DNA from: PFJX01 sp044227325 | GTDB lineage: Bacteria > Pseudomonadota > Gammaproteobacteria > Burkholderiales > Thiobacillaceae | Direction of reading: 5' to 3' | Length of the DNA: 64,000 nucleotides | Assembly (NCBI GenBank): GCA_044227325.1 | Contig: JBGAFI010000001.1 | Location: forward strand, 434,001 to 498,000 | The notes under the pieces: generated by a model | The model's database searches: none | What the model saw: the letters and a program-made list of their open reading frames with translations, nothing else | Told to the model about the DNA's origin: nothing | Made by a program: the position numbers and the translations under genes | In this document: positions 51,376-60,368 of the stretch, piece by piece | How the letters are laid out: each line of letters begins with the position of its first letter | Numbering within the stretch: the first letter of the stretch is position 1

Positions 51376-53745
51376 ATGGAAATGGACTATATCGCGCGCT
51401 TTGAAACACTGTCCATGAACGACGTGGACAAGGTCGGTGGCAAGAATTCTTCCCTGGGGGAGATGATCCACAACCTGACCGACAAGGGGGTCCGCGTCCC
51501 CGGCGGATTCGCCACCACCGCCGATGCCTTCCGTGAATATTTGTCCGCCAACGGACTGGCGGATCGTATTGCCACGAAACTGCACACCCTGAACGTGGAT
51601 GACACCCAGGCCCTGGCGGAAGCCGGCCGGGAAATCCGCGGCTGGATGATGGAGGCGCCGCTGCCCGCCGGGCTGGAAGCCGGCATCCGCCACAACCACC
51701 GCCTGATGTGCGCGGAAGCCGAGGAAGACCTGCAATTCGCGGTGCGCTCCTCCGCCACCGCCGAAGACCTGCCGGACGCCTCCTTCGCCGGCCAGCAGGA
51801 GACCTTCCTGAACATCAAGGGCGCCGACAACCTGATCGACGCCGTCAAGCTCTGCTTCGCCTCCCTCTACAACGACCGCGCCATCGCCTACCGCGTGCAC
51901 AACGGCTTCGAGCACGCCGTGGTGGCCCTGTCCGCCGGCATTCAGCGCATGGTCCGCTCCGACCTGGGCGCGGCCGGCGTCATGTTCACCATGGACACCG
52001 AATCCGGTTTCCGCGACGTGGTGTTCATCAACGCCTCCTACGGCCTGGGCGAGACCGTGGTGCAAGGCTCGGTCAACCCGGACGAGTACTACGTGCACAA
52101 GCCCAAGCTGCGCGAGGGCAAGCGCGCCGTGGTGCGCAAGAAATTGGGCGAGAAGGCCATCCGCATGATCTTCAGCAACGAATCCGTGGCCGAGCGCTCC
52201 ACCGTGATCGAGGATGTGCCCATGGGTCTGCGTCACCGCTTCGCCCTGGACGACGACGAGTTGCTGGAACTGGCCCGCTACGCCCTGACCATCGAGGAAC
52301 ACTACGGCCGTCCCATGGACATCGAATGGGGCCGCGACGGCATCGACGGCAAGCTGTACATCCTGCAGGCCCGGCCGGAGACCGTGAAATCCCGTTCCGG
52401 CAACGTGCAGACCCGCTACAAGATGCTGGAGAAGGGGCCGGTCATCACCGTCGGCCGCGCCATCGGCAGCAAGATCGGCCAGGGTCCGGCCCGGGTGGTC
52501 AAGTCCATCGACCAGATGCACCAGGTGCAGCCCGGCGACGTGCTCATCGCCGACATGACCGACCCGGACTGGGAGCCGGTCATGAAGCGCGCCTCCGCCA
52601 TCGTCACCAACCGGGGCGGGCGCACCTGCCACGCCGCCATCATCGCCCGGGAAATGGGCGTGCCGGCGGTGGTGGGCGCGGGCAACGCCACCACCACGGT
52701 GAAGGACGGCCAACTGGTCACGGTCTCCTGCGCCGAGGGCGAGGACGGCTACGTCTATGAGGGCCTGCTCAAGTTCGAGAAGAACGAGATGGTCATGCAG
52801 ACCATGCCGGAAATTCCGGTCAAGATCATGATGAACGTGGGCAACCCGGAGCAGGCCTTCCATTTCGCGACCCTGCCCCACGAAGGCGTCGGCCTCGCCC
52901 GCCTGGAATTCATCATCAACAACGCCATCGGCATCCACCCCAACGCGGCCCTGGAATACCGCAAGATGCCCGAGGACGTGAAGAAGGCCATCGACGCCAA
53001 GATCCACGGCTACGGCGACGCGGTGAACTTCTACGTGGAAAAGCTGGTGGAAGGCATCGCCACCATCGCCTGCGCGTTCTGGCCCAAGCGGGTCATCGTG
53101 CGCATGTCCGACTTCAAGTCCAACGAATACGCCAACCTGGTCGGCGGGCCCCAGTACGAGCCCCATGAAGAGAACCCCATGCTCGGCTTCCGCGGCGCCG
53201 GCCGCTACGCCAGCCCGCAGTTCATGCGCGCCTTCCAGTTGGAATGCCGCGCCATCAGCCGCGTGCGCAACGACATGGGCCTGACCAACGTGGAAATCAT
53301 GCTGCCCTTCGTGCGCACCCTGCACGACGCCGACGCGGCTTTGGGCGTGCTGGCCGAAAACGGATTGGAACGCGGCAAGGACGACCTCAAGATCGTCATG
53401 ATGTGCGAGATTCCCGCCAACGTCCTGATGGCCGACGAGTTCCTCAAGCGCTTCGACGGCTTCTCCATCGGCTCCAACGACCTCACCCAGCTCACCCTGG
53501 GCGTGGACCGGGATTCCAGCCTGGTGGCCTCCAGCTTCGACGAGCGCAACCCGGCCGTGAAGAAACTGCTGACCGAAGCCATCGCCGCCTGCAAGCGCAA
53601 CGGCAAGTACGTCGGCATCTGCGGCCAGGGGCCCTCCGACCACCCGGACCTGGCCGACTGGCTGGTGGAGCAGGGCATCGACTCCATGTCCCTCAACCCG
53701 GACACGGTGGTGAGTACCTGGATGCGGTTGGCGAGCAAGCGGTAG
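51376..53745 (+). CDS. ppsA: Phosphoenolpyruvate synthase
   Basis: A 789-residue enzyme that makes PEP from pyruvate and ATP in gluconeogenesis. The N-terminal ATP-grasp domain covers residues 1-350 (GGKNSSLGEMI, RSSATAEDLPDASFAGQQETFLN). The swivelling phosphohistidine domain has GGRTCHAAIIAREMGVPAVVG with His419; the Thr before the Cys is the residue targeted by PPSR. The C-terminal TIM barrel has FRGAGRYASP and SIGSNDLTQLTLGVDRDS. Length matches E. coli PpsA (792). Two close ATG codons (51376, 51382) are possible. An efficient terminator follows. Confidence 0.98.
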   Translation: MEMDYIARFETLSMNDVDKVGGKNSSLGEMIHNLTDKGVRVPGGFATTADAFREYLSANGLADRIATKLHTLNVDDTQALAEAGREIRGWMMEAPLPAGLEAGIRHNHRLMCAEAEEDLQFAVRSSATAEDLPDASFAGQQETFLNIKGADNLIDAVKLCFASLYNDRAIAYRVHNGFEHAVVALSAGIQRMVRSDLGAAGVMFTMDTESGFRDVVFINASYGLGETVVQGSVNPDEYYVHKPKLREGKRAVVRKKLGEKAIRMIFSNESVAERSTVIEDVPMGLRHRFALDDDELLELARYALTIEEHYGRPMDIEWGRDGIDGKLYILQARPETVKSRSGNVQTRYKMLEKGPVITVGRAIGSKIGQGPARVVKSIDQMHQVQPGDVLIADMTDPDWEPVMKRASAIVTNRGGRTCHAAIIAREMGVPAVVGAGNATTTVKDGQLVTVSCAEGEDGYVYEGLLKFEKNEMVMQTMPEIPVKIMMNVGNPEQAFHFATLPHEGVGLARLEFIINNAIGIHPNAALEYRKMPEDVKKAIDAKIHGYGDAVNFYVEKLVEGIATIACAFWPKRVIVRMSDFKSNEYANLVGGPQYEPHEENPMLGFRGAGRYASPQFMRAFQLECRAISRVRNDMGLTNVEIMLPFVRTLHDADAALGVLAENGLERGKDDLKIVMMCEIPANVLMADEFLKRFDGFSIGSNDLTQLTLGVDRDSSLVASSFDERNPAVKKLLTEAIAACKRNGKYVGICGQGPSDHPDLADWLVEQGIDSMSLNPDTVVSTWMRLASKR

Positions 53746-53763
53746 TTTCTCCGCGCGGACAAG

Positions 53764-53791
53764 AAAAAAGCCCGGATTTCCGGGCTTTTTT
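53764..53791. terminator. Bidirectional-looking intrinsic terminator after ppsA
   Basis: GCCCGG (53770-53775), loop ATTT, and CCGGGC (53780-53785) are flanked by six A residues (53764-53769) and six T residues (53786-53791), so it can terminate ppsA and also transcripts entering from the minus strand. Confidence 0.9.
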
Positions 53792-53880
53792 CTTGTGTCG
53801 TGAGGTGGTGGCAAATAGAAGAATTACCCGCCGTGACCGGCGCCTCGGGTGTATCGGGTGGCTGATCCGCGCGTGCGAAC

Positions 53881-54312
53881 TCAGTCGCGGCCATGAGGCT
53901 TGTGATCGGGGCCGTGGCCGCGGTGATCGTCATGACGCTCGTCACGTCCATGTCCGCGCTCGCGGTCATCGTTCCCGCGGCCGTTTTGGCGTGGAAGATA
54001 AACATCGTTGTACCACCGCTCATCGACGAACTGGACCGGTACGCCACAGGCCTGGTACTCGTGGCAATGCTTGCTCCAGTGTTTCCGATGGCCGGGTGGC
54101 ACGCGCAGGAAGATGGGCGCGGCGTGGACCACGACCGGCCTCCGCTCCACGATCACAGGGCGAGTGTTGATGACGACCGGGCGCGGCAGGTCGCCGATTT
54201 CAATGCGTCCATAGAAACCCGGCTGGGACACGCTGACCGAAATACCCACATCGGTGGACAGGACCGAGAATGAAGCAGCCGCCATGGCGATGGCGATCAG
54301 GGAGCGTTTCAT
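53881..54312 (-). CDS. Periplasmic protein with His/Asp/Arg-rich tail
   Basis: A 143-residue protein of unknown function. ATG 54312 is supported by GGAAGAG upstream. A signal peptide covers about residues 1-20 (KRSLIAIAMAAASFSVLS). The mature part has GFYGRIEIGDLPRPVV and a His/Cys-containing centre (HRKHWSKHCHEYQACGVPV). The C-terminal 40 residues are highly charged and His-rich (GRDERHDDHRGHGPDHKPHGRD). The composition suggests metal binding or a charge-rich extracytoplasmic tail; this is inference. The neighbouring RND pump on the same strand ends 150 bp upstream, with no visible terminator. Confidence 0.75.
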   Translation of the reverse strand: MKRSLIAIAMAAASFSVLSTDVGISVSVSQPGFYGRIEIGDLPRPVVINTRPVIVERRPVVVHAAPIFLRVPPGHRKHWSKHCHEYQACGVPVQFVDERWYNDVYLPRQNGRGNDDRERGHGRDERHDDHRGHGPDHKPHGRD

Positions 54313-54461
54313 GATCTCTTCCTTCCCAGAAGCACGGGCGAACCGCGATTCGCGCACTATAGGATGGTGTGGCGAAGACTGGCAACGACACCCGGACGAC
54401 TGGCGCGCGCGCATTCGGCCCCGCTTTCGCCGCTTCCTATCGGCGAGCTTCACGGATGTGT

Positions 54462-57400
54462 CTAGCCGCTGCGCGGTGCGGGGATGTCGCTGTTTTGTAC
54501 CGGCGAGGCCGGTCTCCCCGGCCGAATGCGTTCCGACAGCCTCTCCATATACAGATAAATCACCGGCGTCAGATACAGCGTCAAAAACTGGGACACGAAC
54601 AGCCCGCCCACCACGGTCAAACCCAGGGGCTGGCGGATTTCCGCGCCGGCGCCCCAGCCGATGGCGATGGGGAGGGTGCCGGCGAGGGCGGCGAGGGTGG
54701 TCATCATGATGGGGCGGAAGCGGATCAGGCAGGCCTGGAAGATGGCTTCCCGCGCGGGCATGCCTTCCTTGCGCTGCCGCTCCAGGGCGAAGTCGATCAT
54801 CATGATGGCGTTCTTCTTGACGATGCCGATGAGCATGATGATGCCGACGAAGGCGTACAGGCTCAGGTCCACGTGGAACAGGGTCAGGGTGAGCAGGGCG
54901 CCCAGGCCGGCGGAGGGCAGGCCGGAGAGGATGGTGAGGGGGTGGACGAAGCTCTCGTAGAGCACGCCCAGGACGATGTAGACCACCAGCACGGCGACCA
55001 GCAGCAGCAGGCCCAGGCCCTTTTGCGACGCCTCGAACGCCTGGGCGGTGCCTTGCAGGCTGGTGTTGAGGGAGACCGGCAGGCGCACTTCCCGCTCCAT
55101 CGCTTTCAGTTTTTCCACCGCCTCGCCCAGGGATACGCCGGGAACCAGATTGAAACTGATGGTGACCGAGGGGAGTTGGCCCTGGTGGTTGACGGTCAGC
55201 GCCTGGGAGGCGCGGGTGATGCTTGCCACCGTGTCCAGGGGAATCAGGGCGCCGTTGCTGGAGCGCACGTGCAGCCGGCCGAGGGTGGCGGGATCGGCCT
55301 GGAATTCCGGCGCCAGTTCCAGGATCACCTGGTACTGGTTGGTGGCGCCGTAGATGGTGGAAATCTGGCGCGCGCTGAACGCGCTCTGCAGGGCGTCCTC
55401 CACTTGGCCGAACGTGAGCCCCAGGGCGGCGAGCTTGTCCCGGTCCACGTCCATGGCCATGACCGGGCTCTTGTTGTTCAGGTTGCTGTTCACGTCCTCG
55501 AAGCCGGGCAGCTTGCGGATGCGCGCGAGCAGGGTGTCGGTCCAGTGGTATAGCTCGTTCAGGTCCGTGTCCTGCAGGGTGTACTGGTAGGCGCCCGAGG
55601 ATATCTGGCCGCCCAGGCGGATGGGCGGCGGATTTTGCAGGGAAACCTTGATGCCCGGGATGGCGGACAGCTTGGGCCGCAATTCCTGGATCAATTCGTC
55701 CGATGAGAGCTTGCGGGTGGCGTTGGCGCCGTAGCGCGGCTTCAGCTTGAACAACATGATGCCGGTATTGGGCGTGATGCGGGAGCCGCCGGAGCCCACC
55801 ACGGAGATGAAGGTTTCGATGTTGGGGTTCTTCGCGGCGATGGCGGCGACGGCCCGCTGGCGTTCCACCATGCTGGCGAAGGAGGCGTCCGGCGCGCCCT
55901 CGGTGAAGGCGAAGATCTGGCCGGAGTCGCCGCTGGGCAGGAAGTCCTTGGGAATCTCCCGGTACAGCCAGACGCTGGCGAACAGGGTGGCGAAGAACAC
56001 CAGCAACACCAGCGGACCGTGCGCCATGGACCAGGCCAGGCTGTCCCGGTAGCCGGCCAGCACCCGCTCGAACACGTGCTCGAACAGCCAGTACAGGCGG
56101 TTGTGCTTGACCGCGCCGCCCTCGCGCGACTCGTGGCGCAGGTAGCGGCTCGCCAGCATGGGCGTCAGGGTCAGGGAGACGAAGCCGGAGACCAGGATGG
56201 CCGCGCTGATGGTCACCGCCAGCTCGTGCAGCAGACGGCCGATGATGCCGCTCATGAACATGACCGGGATGAACACGGCGACCAGGGACAAGGTCATGGA
56301 GATGATGGTGAAGCCGATCTCCCGGGCGCCCTTGATGGCCGCGTCGAAGGGTTTCTCCCCCGCCTCGATGTGGCGCACGATGTTCTCCAACATGACGATG
56401 GCGTCGTCCACCACGAAGCCCACGGACAGGGTCAGGGCGAGCAGGGACAGGTTGTCCAGGCTGAAGCCGAACAGGTACATCACCGCGAAGGTGCCGATGA
56501 CCGAGATGGGCAGGGCCAGGGCGGGAATCAGGGTCGCCGACAGGTTGCGCAGGAACAGCAGGATCACCAGGATCACCAGGCAGCCGGCGAGGATCAGGGT
56601 GAACTGCACGTCGTTCACCGATTCGTGGATGCTGATGCTGCGGTCGTAGAACACGCCCAGTTCGATGGAGGCGGGCAGCTTCTCCTGGAAGGCGGGCAGG
56701 ATGGCCTTGATGGAGTCCACCGTCTGGATGGTGTTCGCGCCGGGCTGGCGCTGGATCGCGAGGATGATGGCGCGCTTGTCCACCAGCCAGTTGGCGCGCT
56801 TGTTGTCCTCCACGTCGTCGTGCACCGCCGCCACTTCGTCCAGTCGCACCGGCGCGCCGTTGCGGTAGGCGACGATGAGGGGCCGGTAGGCCGCCGCGTT
56901 CTCCAACTGGCCGTTGTCGCGGATGGCGAAGTTCTGCTTGCTGCCTTCCAGGTTGCCGATGGGCTGGTTGACGTTGGCGCCACTCACCGCCTTCTGCAGT
57001 TCGTCGATGCCGATGCCCCGGGACGCGAGCTGGTTCGGGTCGGCGTGGATGCGCACGGCGAATTTCTGGGCGCCGTAGATGAGCACCTGGGCGACGCCGG
57101 GGATGGTGGAAATGCGCTGGGCGAGCTGGGTTTCCGCGTACTCGTTCACCACCGGCAGGGGCAGGGTGGGGGAGAGCATGGCGAGGTAGAAGATGGGGCT
57201 GTCCGCCGGGTTCACCTTGCGGTAGGACGGCGGCGACGGCATGTCCTGCGGCAGCTTGCGCTGGGCCGCGGCGATGGCCGCCTGCACGTCCTGGGCGGCG
57301 GCGTCGATGTCCCGCTCCAGGCTGAATTGCAGGGTGATGGTGGTGGCCCCGCGCGCGCTGGTGGAACTCATGTTGTCCACCCCGGAGATGGTGGAGAACT

Positions 57401-57608
57401 GGGCTTCCAGGGGCGTCGCCACCGAGGCGGCCATGGTTTCCGGCGAGGCCCCGGGCAGGCTCGCGCTTACCGAAATGGTGGGGAAATCCACGCTGGGCAG
57501 CTCGGACACCGGCAGGGCGCGGTAGGCGATGAAGCCGAAGATCACGAACGCCGCCATCAGCAGCGTGGTCATCACCGGCCGGCGGATACAGAGTTCGGGT
57601 AGTTGCAT
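54462..57608 (-). CDS. RND efflux permease, HAE1 family (MdtB/MdtC-like)
   Basis: A 1048-residue inner-membrane proton-driven pump. The N-terminus ELCIRRPVMTTLLMAAFVIFG, the duplicated 12-TM topology with two large periplasmic loops, and the proton-relay Asp pair in GFVVDDAIVMLENIVRHIEAG are all present. The sequence is closest in style to MdtB/MdtC/MuxB subunits; two such permeases normally assemble, but only one is here. Family substrates include bile salts, novobiocin and other amphiphiles; the real substrate is unknown. The adaptor gene is upstream on the same strand, separated by a 447-bp repeat-containing gap, and no outer-membrane factor is nearby. Confidence 0.95.
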   Translation of the reverse strand: MQLPELCIRRPVMTTLLMAAFVIFGFIAYRALPVSELPSVDFPTISVSASLPGASPETMAASVATPLEAQFSTISGVDNMSSTSARGATTITLQFSLERDIDAAAQDVQAAIAAAQRKLPQDMPSPPSYRKVNPADSPIFYLAMLSPTLPLPVVNEYAETQLAQRISTIPGVAQVLIYGAQKFAVRIHADPNQLASRGIGIDELQKAVSGANVNQPIGNLEGSKQNFAIRDNGQLENAAAYRPLIVAYRNGAPVRLDEVAAVHDDVEDNKRANWLVDKRAIILAIQRQPGANTIQTVDSIKAILPAFQEKLPASIELGVFYDRSISIHESVNDVQFTLILAGCLVILVILLFLRNLSATLIPALALPISVIGTFAVMYLFGFSLDNLSLLALTLSVGFVVDDAIVMLENIVRHIEAGEKPFDAAIKGAREIGFTIISMTLSLVAVFIPVMFMSGIIGRLLHELAVTISAAILVSGFVSLTLTPMLASRYLRHESREGGAVKHNRLYWLFEHVFERVLAGYRDSLAWSMAHGPLVLLVFFATLFASVWLYREIPKDFLPSGDSGQIFAFTEGAPDASFASMVERQRAVAAIAAKNPNIETFISVVGSGGSRITPNTGIMLFKLKPRYGANATRKLSSDELIQELRPKLSAIPGIKVSLQNPPPIRLGGQISSGAYQYTLQDTDLNELYHWTDTLLARIRKLPGFEDVNSNLNNKSPVMAMDVDRDKLAALGLTFGQVEDALQSAFSARQISTIYGATNQYQVILELAPEFQADPATLGRLHVRSSNGALIPLDTVASITRASQALTVNHQGQLPSVTISFNLVPGVSLGEAVEKLKAMEREVRLPVSLNTSLQGTAQAFEASQKGLGLLLLVAVLVVYIVLGVLYESFVHPLTILSGLPSAGLGALLTLTLFHVDLSLYAFVGIIMLIGIVKKNAIMMIDFALERQRKEGMPAREAIFQACLIRFRPIMMTTLAALAGTLPIAIGWGAGAEIRQPLGLTVVGGLFVSQFLTLYLTPVIYLYMERLSERIRPGRPASPVQNSDIPAPRSG

Positions 57609-57738
57609 GGGGCTTGGGCGGTGTGGGAACTGGGCGCTCAGGAAAGGCGCCGGTCTTCCCCGATGAGGGCGGGGGAGATGGGTGGGGTTTGAGCTGGATG
57701 GCCAGGGCGAACCGCGTGGCTTTCGGCCGGCTTGCCGA

Positions 57739-57777
57739 AATCCCCCCTGGCCCCTCTTTTACAAAGGGGGGAAGAGG
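57739..57777 (+). repeat. Palindromic intergenic repeat, copy 1
   Basis: First of three copies of a C-run / TTTT(A/C)CAAAG / G-run palindrome in the 447-bp gap between adaptor and pump genes. It reads AATCCCCCC, then CCCCTCTTTTACAAAGGGGGGAA in this orientation. Confidence 0.8.
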
Positions 57778-57855
57778 AACAGCGATACGGATGGGAGTGC
57801 GATTGGAAGTGCGAGAAAAGGCGCGCGCGTCGCCATCCATCCCGGCCTGCTTCTA

Positions 57856-57892
57856 CTCCCCCCTTTGGAAAAGGGGGGTGGGGGGGATTCCT
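57856..57892 (-). repeat. Palindromic intergenic repeat, copy 2 (inverted)
   Basis: Inverted copy of the same element. In complement it reads GGAATCCCCCCCACCCCCC, then TTTTCCAAAGGGGGGAG. With copy 3 it makes a large inverted pair that could form an extended hairpin in RNA. Confidence 0.8.
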
Positions 57893-57912
57893 CAGCGATG
57901 GCGCCGGCCCTT

Positions 57913-57950
57913 GAATCCCCCTCGATCCCCCTTTTCCAAAGGGGGAAGTG
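57913..57950 (+). repeat. Palindromic intergenic repeat, copy 3
   Basis: Third copy, in the same orientation as copy 1: GAATCCCCCTCGATCCCCC, then TTTTCCAAAGGGGGAA. Elements of this kind are usually scattered through a genome and are likely moved as passive repeats. The remainder of the 57609-58055 gap shows no gene or other feature. Confidence 0.8.
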
Positions 57951-58055
57951 TCCGCACGGGCTGCCTCCCGACGCGCGCCGCGCCCGCCTCGCAAAAGCGT
58001 GCCATCGCCCGCCATCCCGAGCATGCCGAGGGGGAAAACGCGGCTTGCGCGCGTT

Positions 58056-59234
58056 CTATTGCGCATTGCCGGGGTGTTCCGCATTGCCGCCTCCCTTGCC
58101 AGCCTTATCCTGTCCCGGCACTTTGACTTTCACCTTCGCGCCGGGCACCAGGCGGGAATGGCCGTCGGTCACCACGCTATCGCCCGCGGCCAGGCCCTTC
58201 GCCACCACCGCGAGCCCGTTCCAGACGGTGGCGATGTCCACCTTGCGCATGGTCGTTCCGTTGTCTTCCTTGACCAGGAACACGAAGGCGCCGTCCGGCC
58301 CCTGCTGAACCGCTTCCGCGGGCACCGCCACGGCGTCGCGCAGGGTGTTCAACACCAGAGCCACATTCAGGAACTGGCCCGGCGCGAGCTTGCCTTCGCC
58401 GTTCGCCAGCTCGGCCTTCATGCGGATGGTGCCGGTGGCGGTGTCCACCGCGTTGTCGATGAAACGAACCTCGCCCGCGAACACCTGCTTCGCGTCCTGC
58501 GGCACGTTCACGTCGACCTCAAGCCGTTTGCCGGCCATGGCGGCGCGGATGCGGGGCAGATACTTTTCCGGCACCGCGAACGACACATACAGGGGCCGCA
58601 CCCGGTTCAGCGCAACCAGCTCGGTTTCGTTGACCTTCACGGTGGCGCCCGGGTAGACCAGCTTCGCCCCCACCACGCCGGCGAAGGGCGCGCGCAGGGT
58701 GGTGTAGCCCAGTTGCAGGCGGGCCAGATCCAGCGCGGCCTTGTCGGCCTGAAGCGTGGCTTCCGTGGCGTCCGCGTTGGCACGGGTTTCCGCCACTTTC
58801 TCGTCGGAGACGAAGCCTTGTTTTTGCAGGGTCTGATAGCGCTCCACGTCGGCGCGGGCCTTTTTCAGCAAGGCCTGGTCGCGCATCAGATTGGCCTCGG
58901 CCTGGGCGGCCTTCGCCTTGAAATCCGCCGGATCGAGCCGGATCAACACATCGCCCGCCGCGACCGGCATCCCTTCGCTGAACGGCACCGCAATCACCTG
59001 GCCGTCGACGCGGGACTTGAGCGTGACGCTTTCGTAGGCTTCGCCCCGGCCCACCACTTCCAGCAGTTCCGGCACGTCGCGCAAAACGGCCTTGGCGACG
59101 GTGACCGGCACAGGCGGCTTGGGTTTCTTGCCGGCGGCGCTTTTCTCCTCCCGGGCGCCACCGGCGAAGTGGTAGGCGGTTCCGGCGACGAGGCCGATCG
59201 CCAGGACGAAAATCAGGATTGATCGGGTCTTCAT
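58056..59234 (-). CDS. RND efflux periplasmic adaptor subunit (MdtA/AcrA-like)
   Basis: A 392-residue membrane-fusion protein. An N-terminal membrane anchor or uncleaved signal covers residues 5-22. Then come a barrel-sandwich (lipoyl-like) half VTLKSRVDGQVIAVPFSEGMPVAAGDVLIRLDPADF, an alpha-helical hairpin (about 105-165), the second lipoyl half LRAPFAGVVGAKLVYPGATV, and a beta-barrel with membrane-proximal domain to the end. The C-terminus is Gly/Lys-rich. The protein bridges the inner-membrane pump and an outer-membrane channel. It is upstream of the permease on the same strand, 447 bp apart, so co-transcription through the repeat cluster is probable. Confidence 0.95.
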   Translation of the reverse strand: MKTRSILIFVLAIGLVAGTAYHFAGGAREEKSAAGKKPKPPVPVTVAKAVLRDVPELLEVVGRGEAYESVTLKSRVDGQVIAVPFSEGMPVAAGDVLIRLDPADFKAKAAQAEANLMRDQALLKKARADVERYQTLQKQGFVSDEKVAETRANADATEATLQADKAALDLARLQLGYTTLRAPFAGVVGAKLVYPGATVKVNETELVALNRVRPLYVSFAVPEKYLPRIRAAMAGKRLEVDVNVPQDAKQVFAGEVRFIDNAVDTATGTIRMKAELANGEGKLAPGQFLNVALVLNTLRDAVAVPAEAVQQGPDGAFVFLVKEDNGTTMRKVDIATVWNGLAVVAKGLAAGDSVVTDGHSRLVPGAKVKVKVPGQDKAGKGGGNAEHPGNAQ

Positions 59235-59251
59235 GCTCGAGTCCGGAAGGC

Positions 59252-59281
59252 GGGAATATTCCCAATGAAATGAGTTCGCAA
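59252..59281 (-). promoter_or_regulatory. Adaptor-pump promoter with palindromic operator
   Basis: On the minus strand TTGCGA (59276-59281) and TATTCC (59253-59258) are spaced by 17 bp. The -10 lies inside the perfect 12-bp palindrome GGGAATATTCCC (59252-59263), 17 bp before the adaptor ATG. A repressor bound here would block RNA polymerase; no efflux-type TetR or MarR gene is adjacent, but a Crp/Fnr regulator is encoded 215 bp upstream. Confidence 0.45.
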
Positions 59282-59449
59282 CTTACGTGATTTTCGCCGG
59301 GAATGCGCTTTCCAGCTCGGCAAGTTTCCTGGTTTTCACCCGGCTTGCAGACTGTCGCCGGAAGCGAATGGTTCCTTGTCCCGGCACCGGGTGAGGAAAC
59401 CGGATGCCGGCACACTAAAAGGGATGTCGGCACGCGCGGAGGGATCCGC

Positions 59450-60190
59450 CTAGGTGTGGGTGGAGGCGGGGCATTTCACCGGATAGGGATGCCAGGGGAA
59501 GACCGGCAGGCATTCGCAGGCCTTGGCTTCCAGGCTGTCCCGGTCGAGGATTTCGACCATGCCCCGCTGGTGGCCGATCAAGCCTTCCTCGCGCAGCCGC
59601 ACCGTCGCCAGGGAAACCGATTCCCGGCGCACGCCCAGGACATCGGCGATCTGCGCCTCGGTCAATTGCAGCGGCTGTTCCGGCAGCCGATAGGCGATGG
59701 ACAGCAGCCAGCGGCACAGGCGCTGGTCCAGGGTATGGTGCAGGTTGCAAAACGCCGTCTGGGCGATCTGGCTCATGAGGGAATGCCCGTAGCTCAACGT
59801 GGCGGCCAGCAGGGCGCCGCCCGGCGCGAACACCTGGGGAGCCAGGCCGGCCGGCAGCCGGTAGGCTTCGCCGGGCATCAGGGCGACGGTGTCGTGGGGC
59901 AGGCTTTCACCGGCCAGGACTTCCGCCAGGCCGATGCCCCCTTCCTTGCCGATCAAAGCCAGGGCGGTCGTGACCCCGCTCCGGCCCACCGCCATCAGAG
60001 CCGCCACCAAGGTGAGCGGGAAGTACAGATCCCGCGCCGCATCCCCGGCCAGATAGATCGTTTCTCCCCGTTCGAAAGCGACCCGTTGGAGATGCGGTGC
60101 CAGGCGGGCGCGTTCGTCGGCGGGCAGGGCCGCGAGCAGCTGGTTTGTTTCCGGAGGCGGATGCGGCATGGGTTTGTCGTTTGCGCCCAC
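59450..60190 (-). CDS. Crp/Fnr-family transcriptional regulator
   Basis: A 246-residue regulator with an N-terminal cyclic-nucleotide-binding-like beta-barrel (about 25-130; ERGETIYLAGDAARDLYFPLTLVAALMA), a dimer helix, and a C-terminal winged helix with recognition segment LTEAQIADVLGVRRESVSLATVRLREEGLI. The N-terminus lacks the Cys cluster of Fnr, so it is not a 4Fe-4S oxygen sensor of that type. The C-terminal tail has three Cys residues (ACEC, KCP) of unknown role. Start is GTG 60190; an ATG at 60169 is possible. It is divergent from the BTAD regulator and followed by the efflux adaptor gene on the same strand. Confidence 0.88.
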   Translation of the reverse strand: MGANDKPMPHPPPETNQLLAALPADERARLAPHLQRVAFERGETIYLAGDAARDLYFPLTLVAALMAVGRSGVTTALALIGKEGGIGLAEVLAGESLPHDTVALMPGEAYRLPAGLAPQVFAPGGALLAATLSYGHSLMSQIAQTAFCNLHHTLDQRLCRWLLSIAYRLPEQPLQLTEAQIADVLGVRRESVSLATVRLREEGLIGHQRGMVEILDRDSLEAKACECLPVFPWHPYPVKCPASTHT

Positions 60191-60368
60191 GGGCTTGACC
60201 GGGCGGGAGGAGTTTGCGGTGGGGCCATTTTCATTGAAGAGCCCCTGTGTGTGCCAGCTAACAGAACTCGTCGGCCGGAATCGTTATGCTGTCTCCAACG
60301 CATGGACGGCCTCGACACGAACGGCCCGATCCCGGGCCAGCGGCGCGGCCATCCAAGGGCGTCAGATC

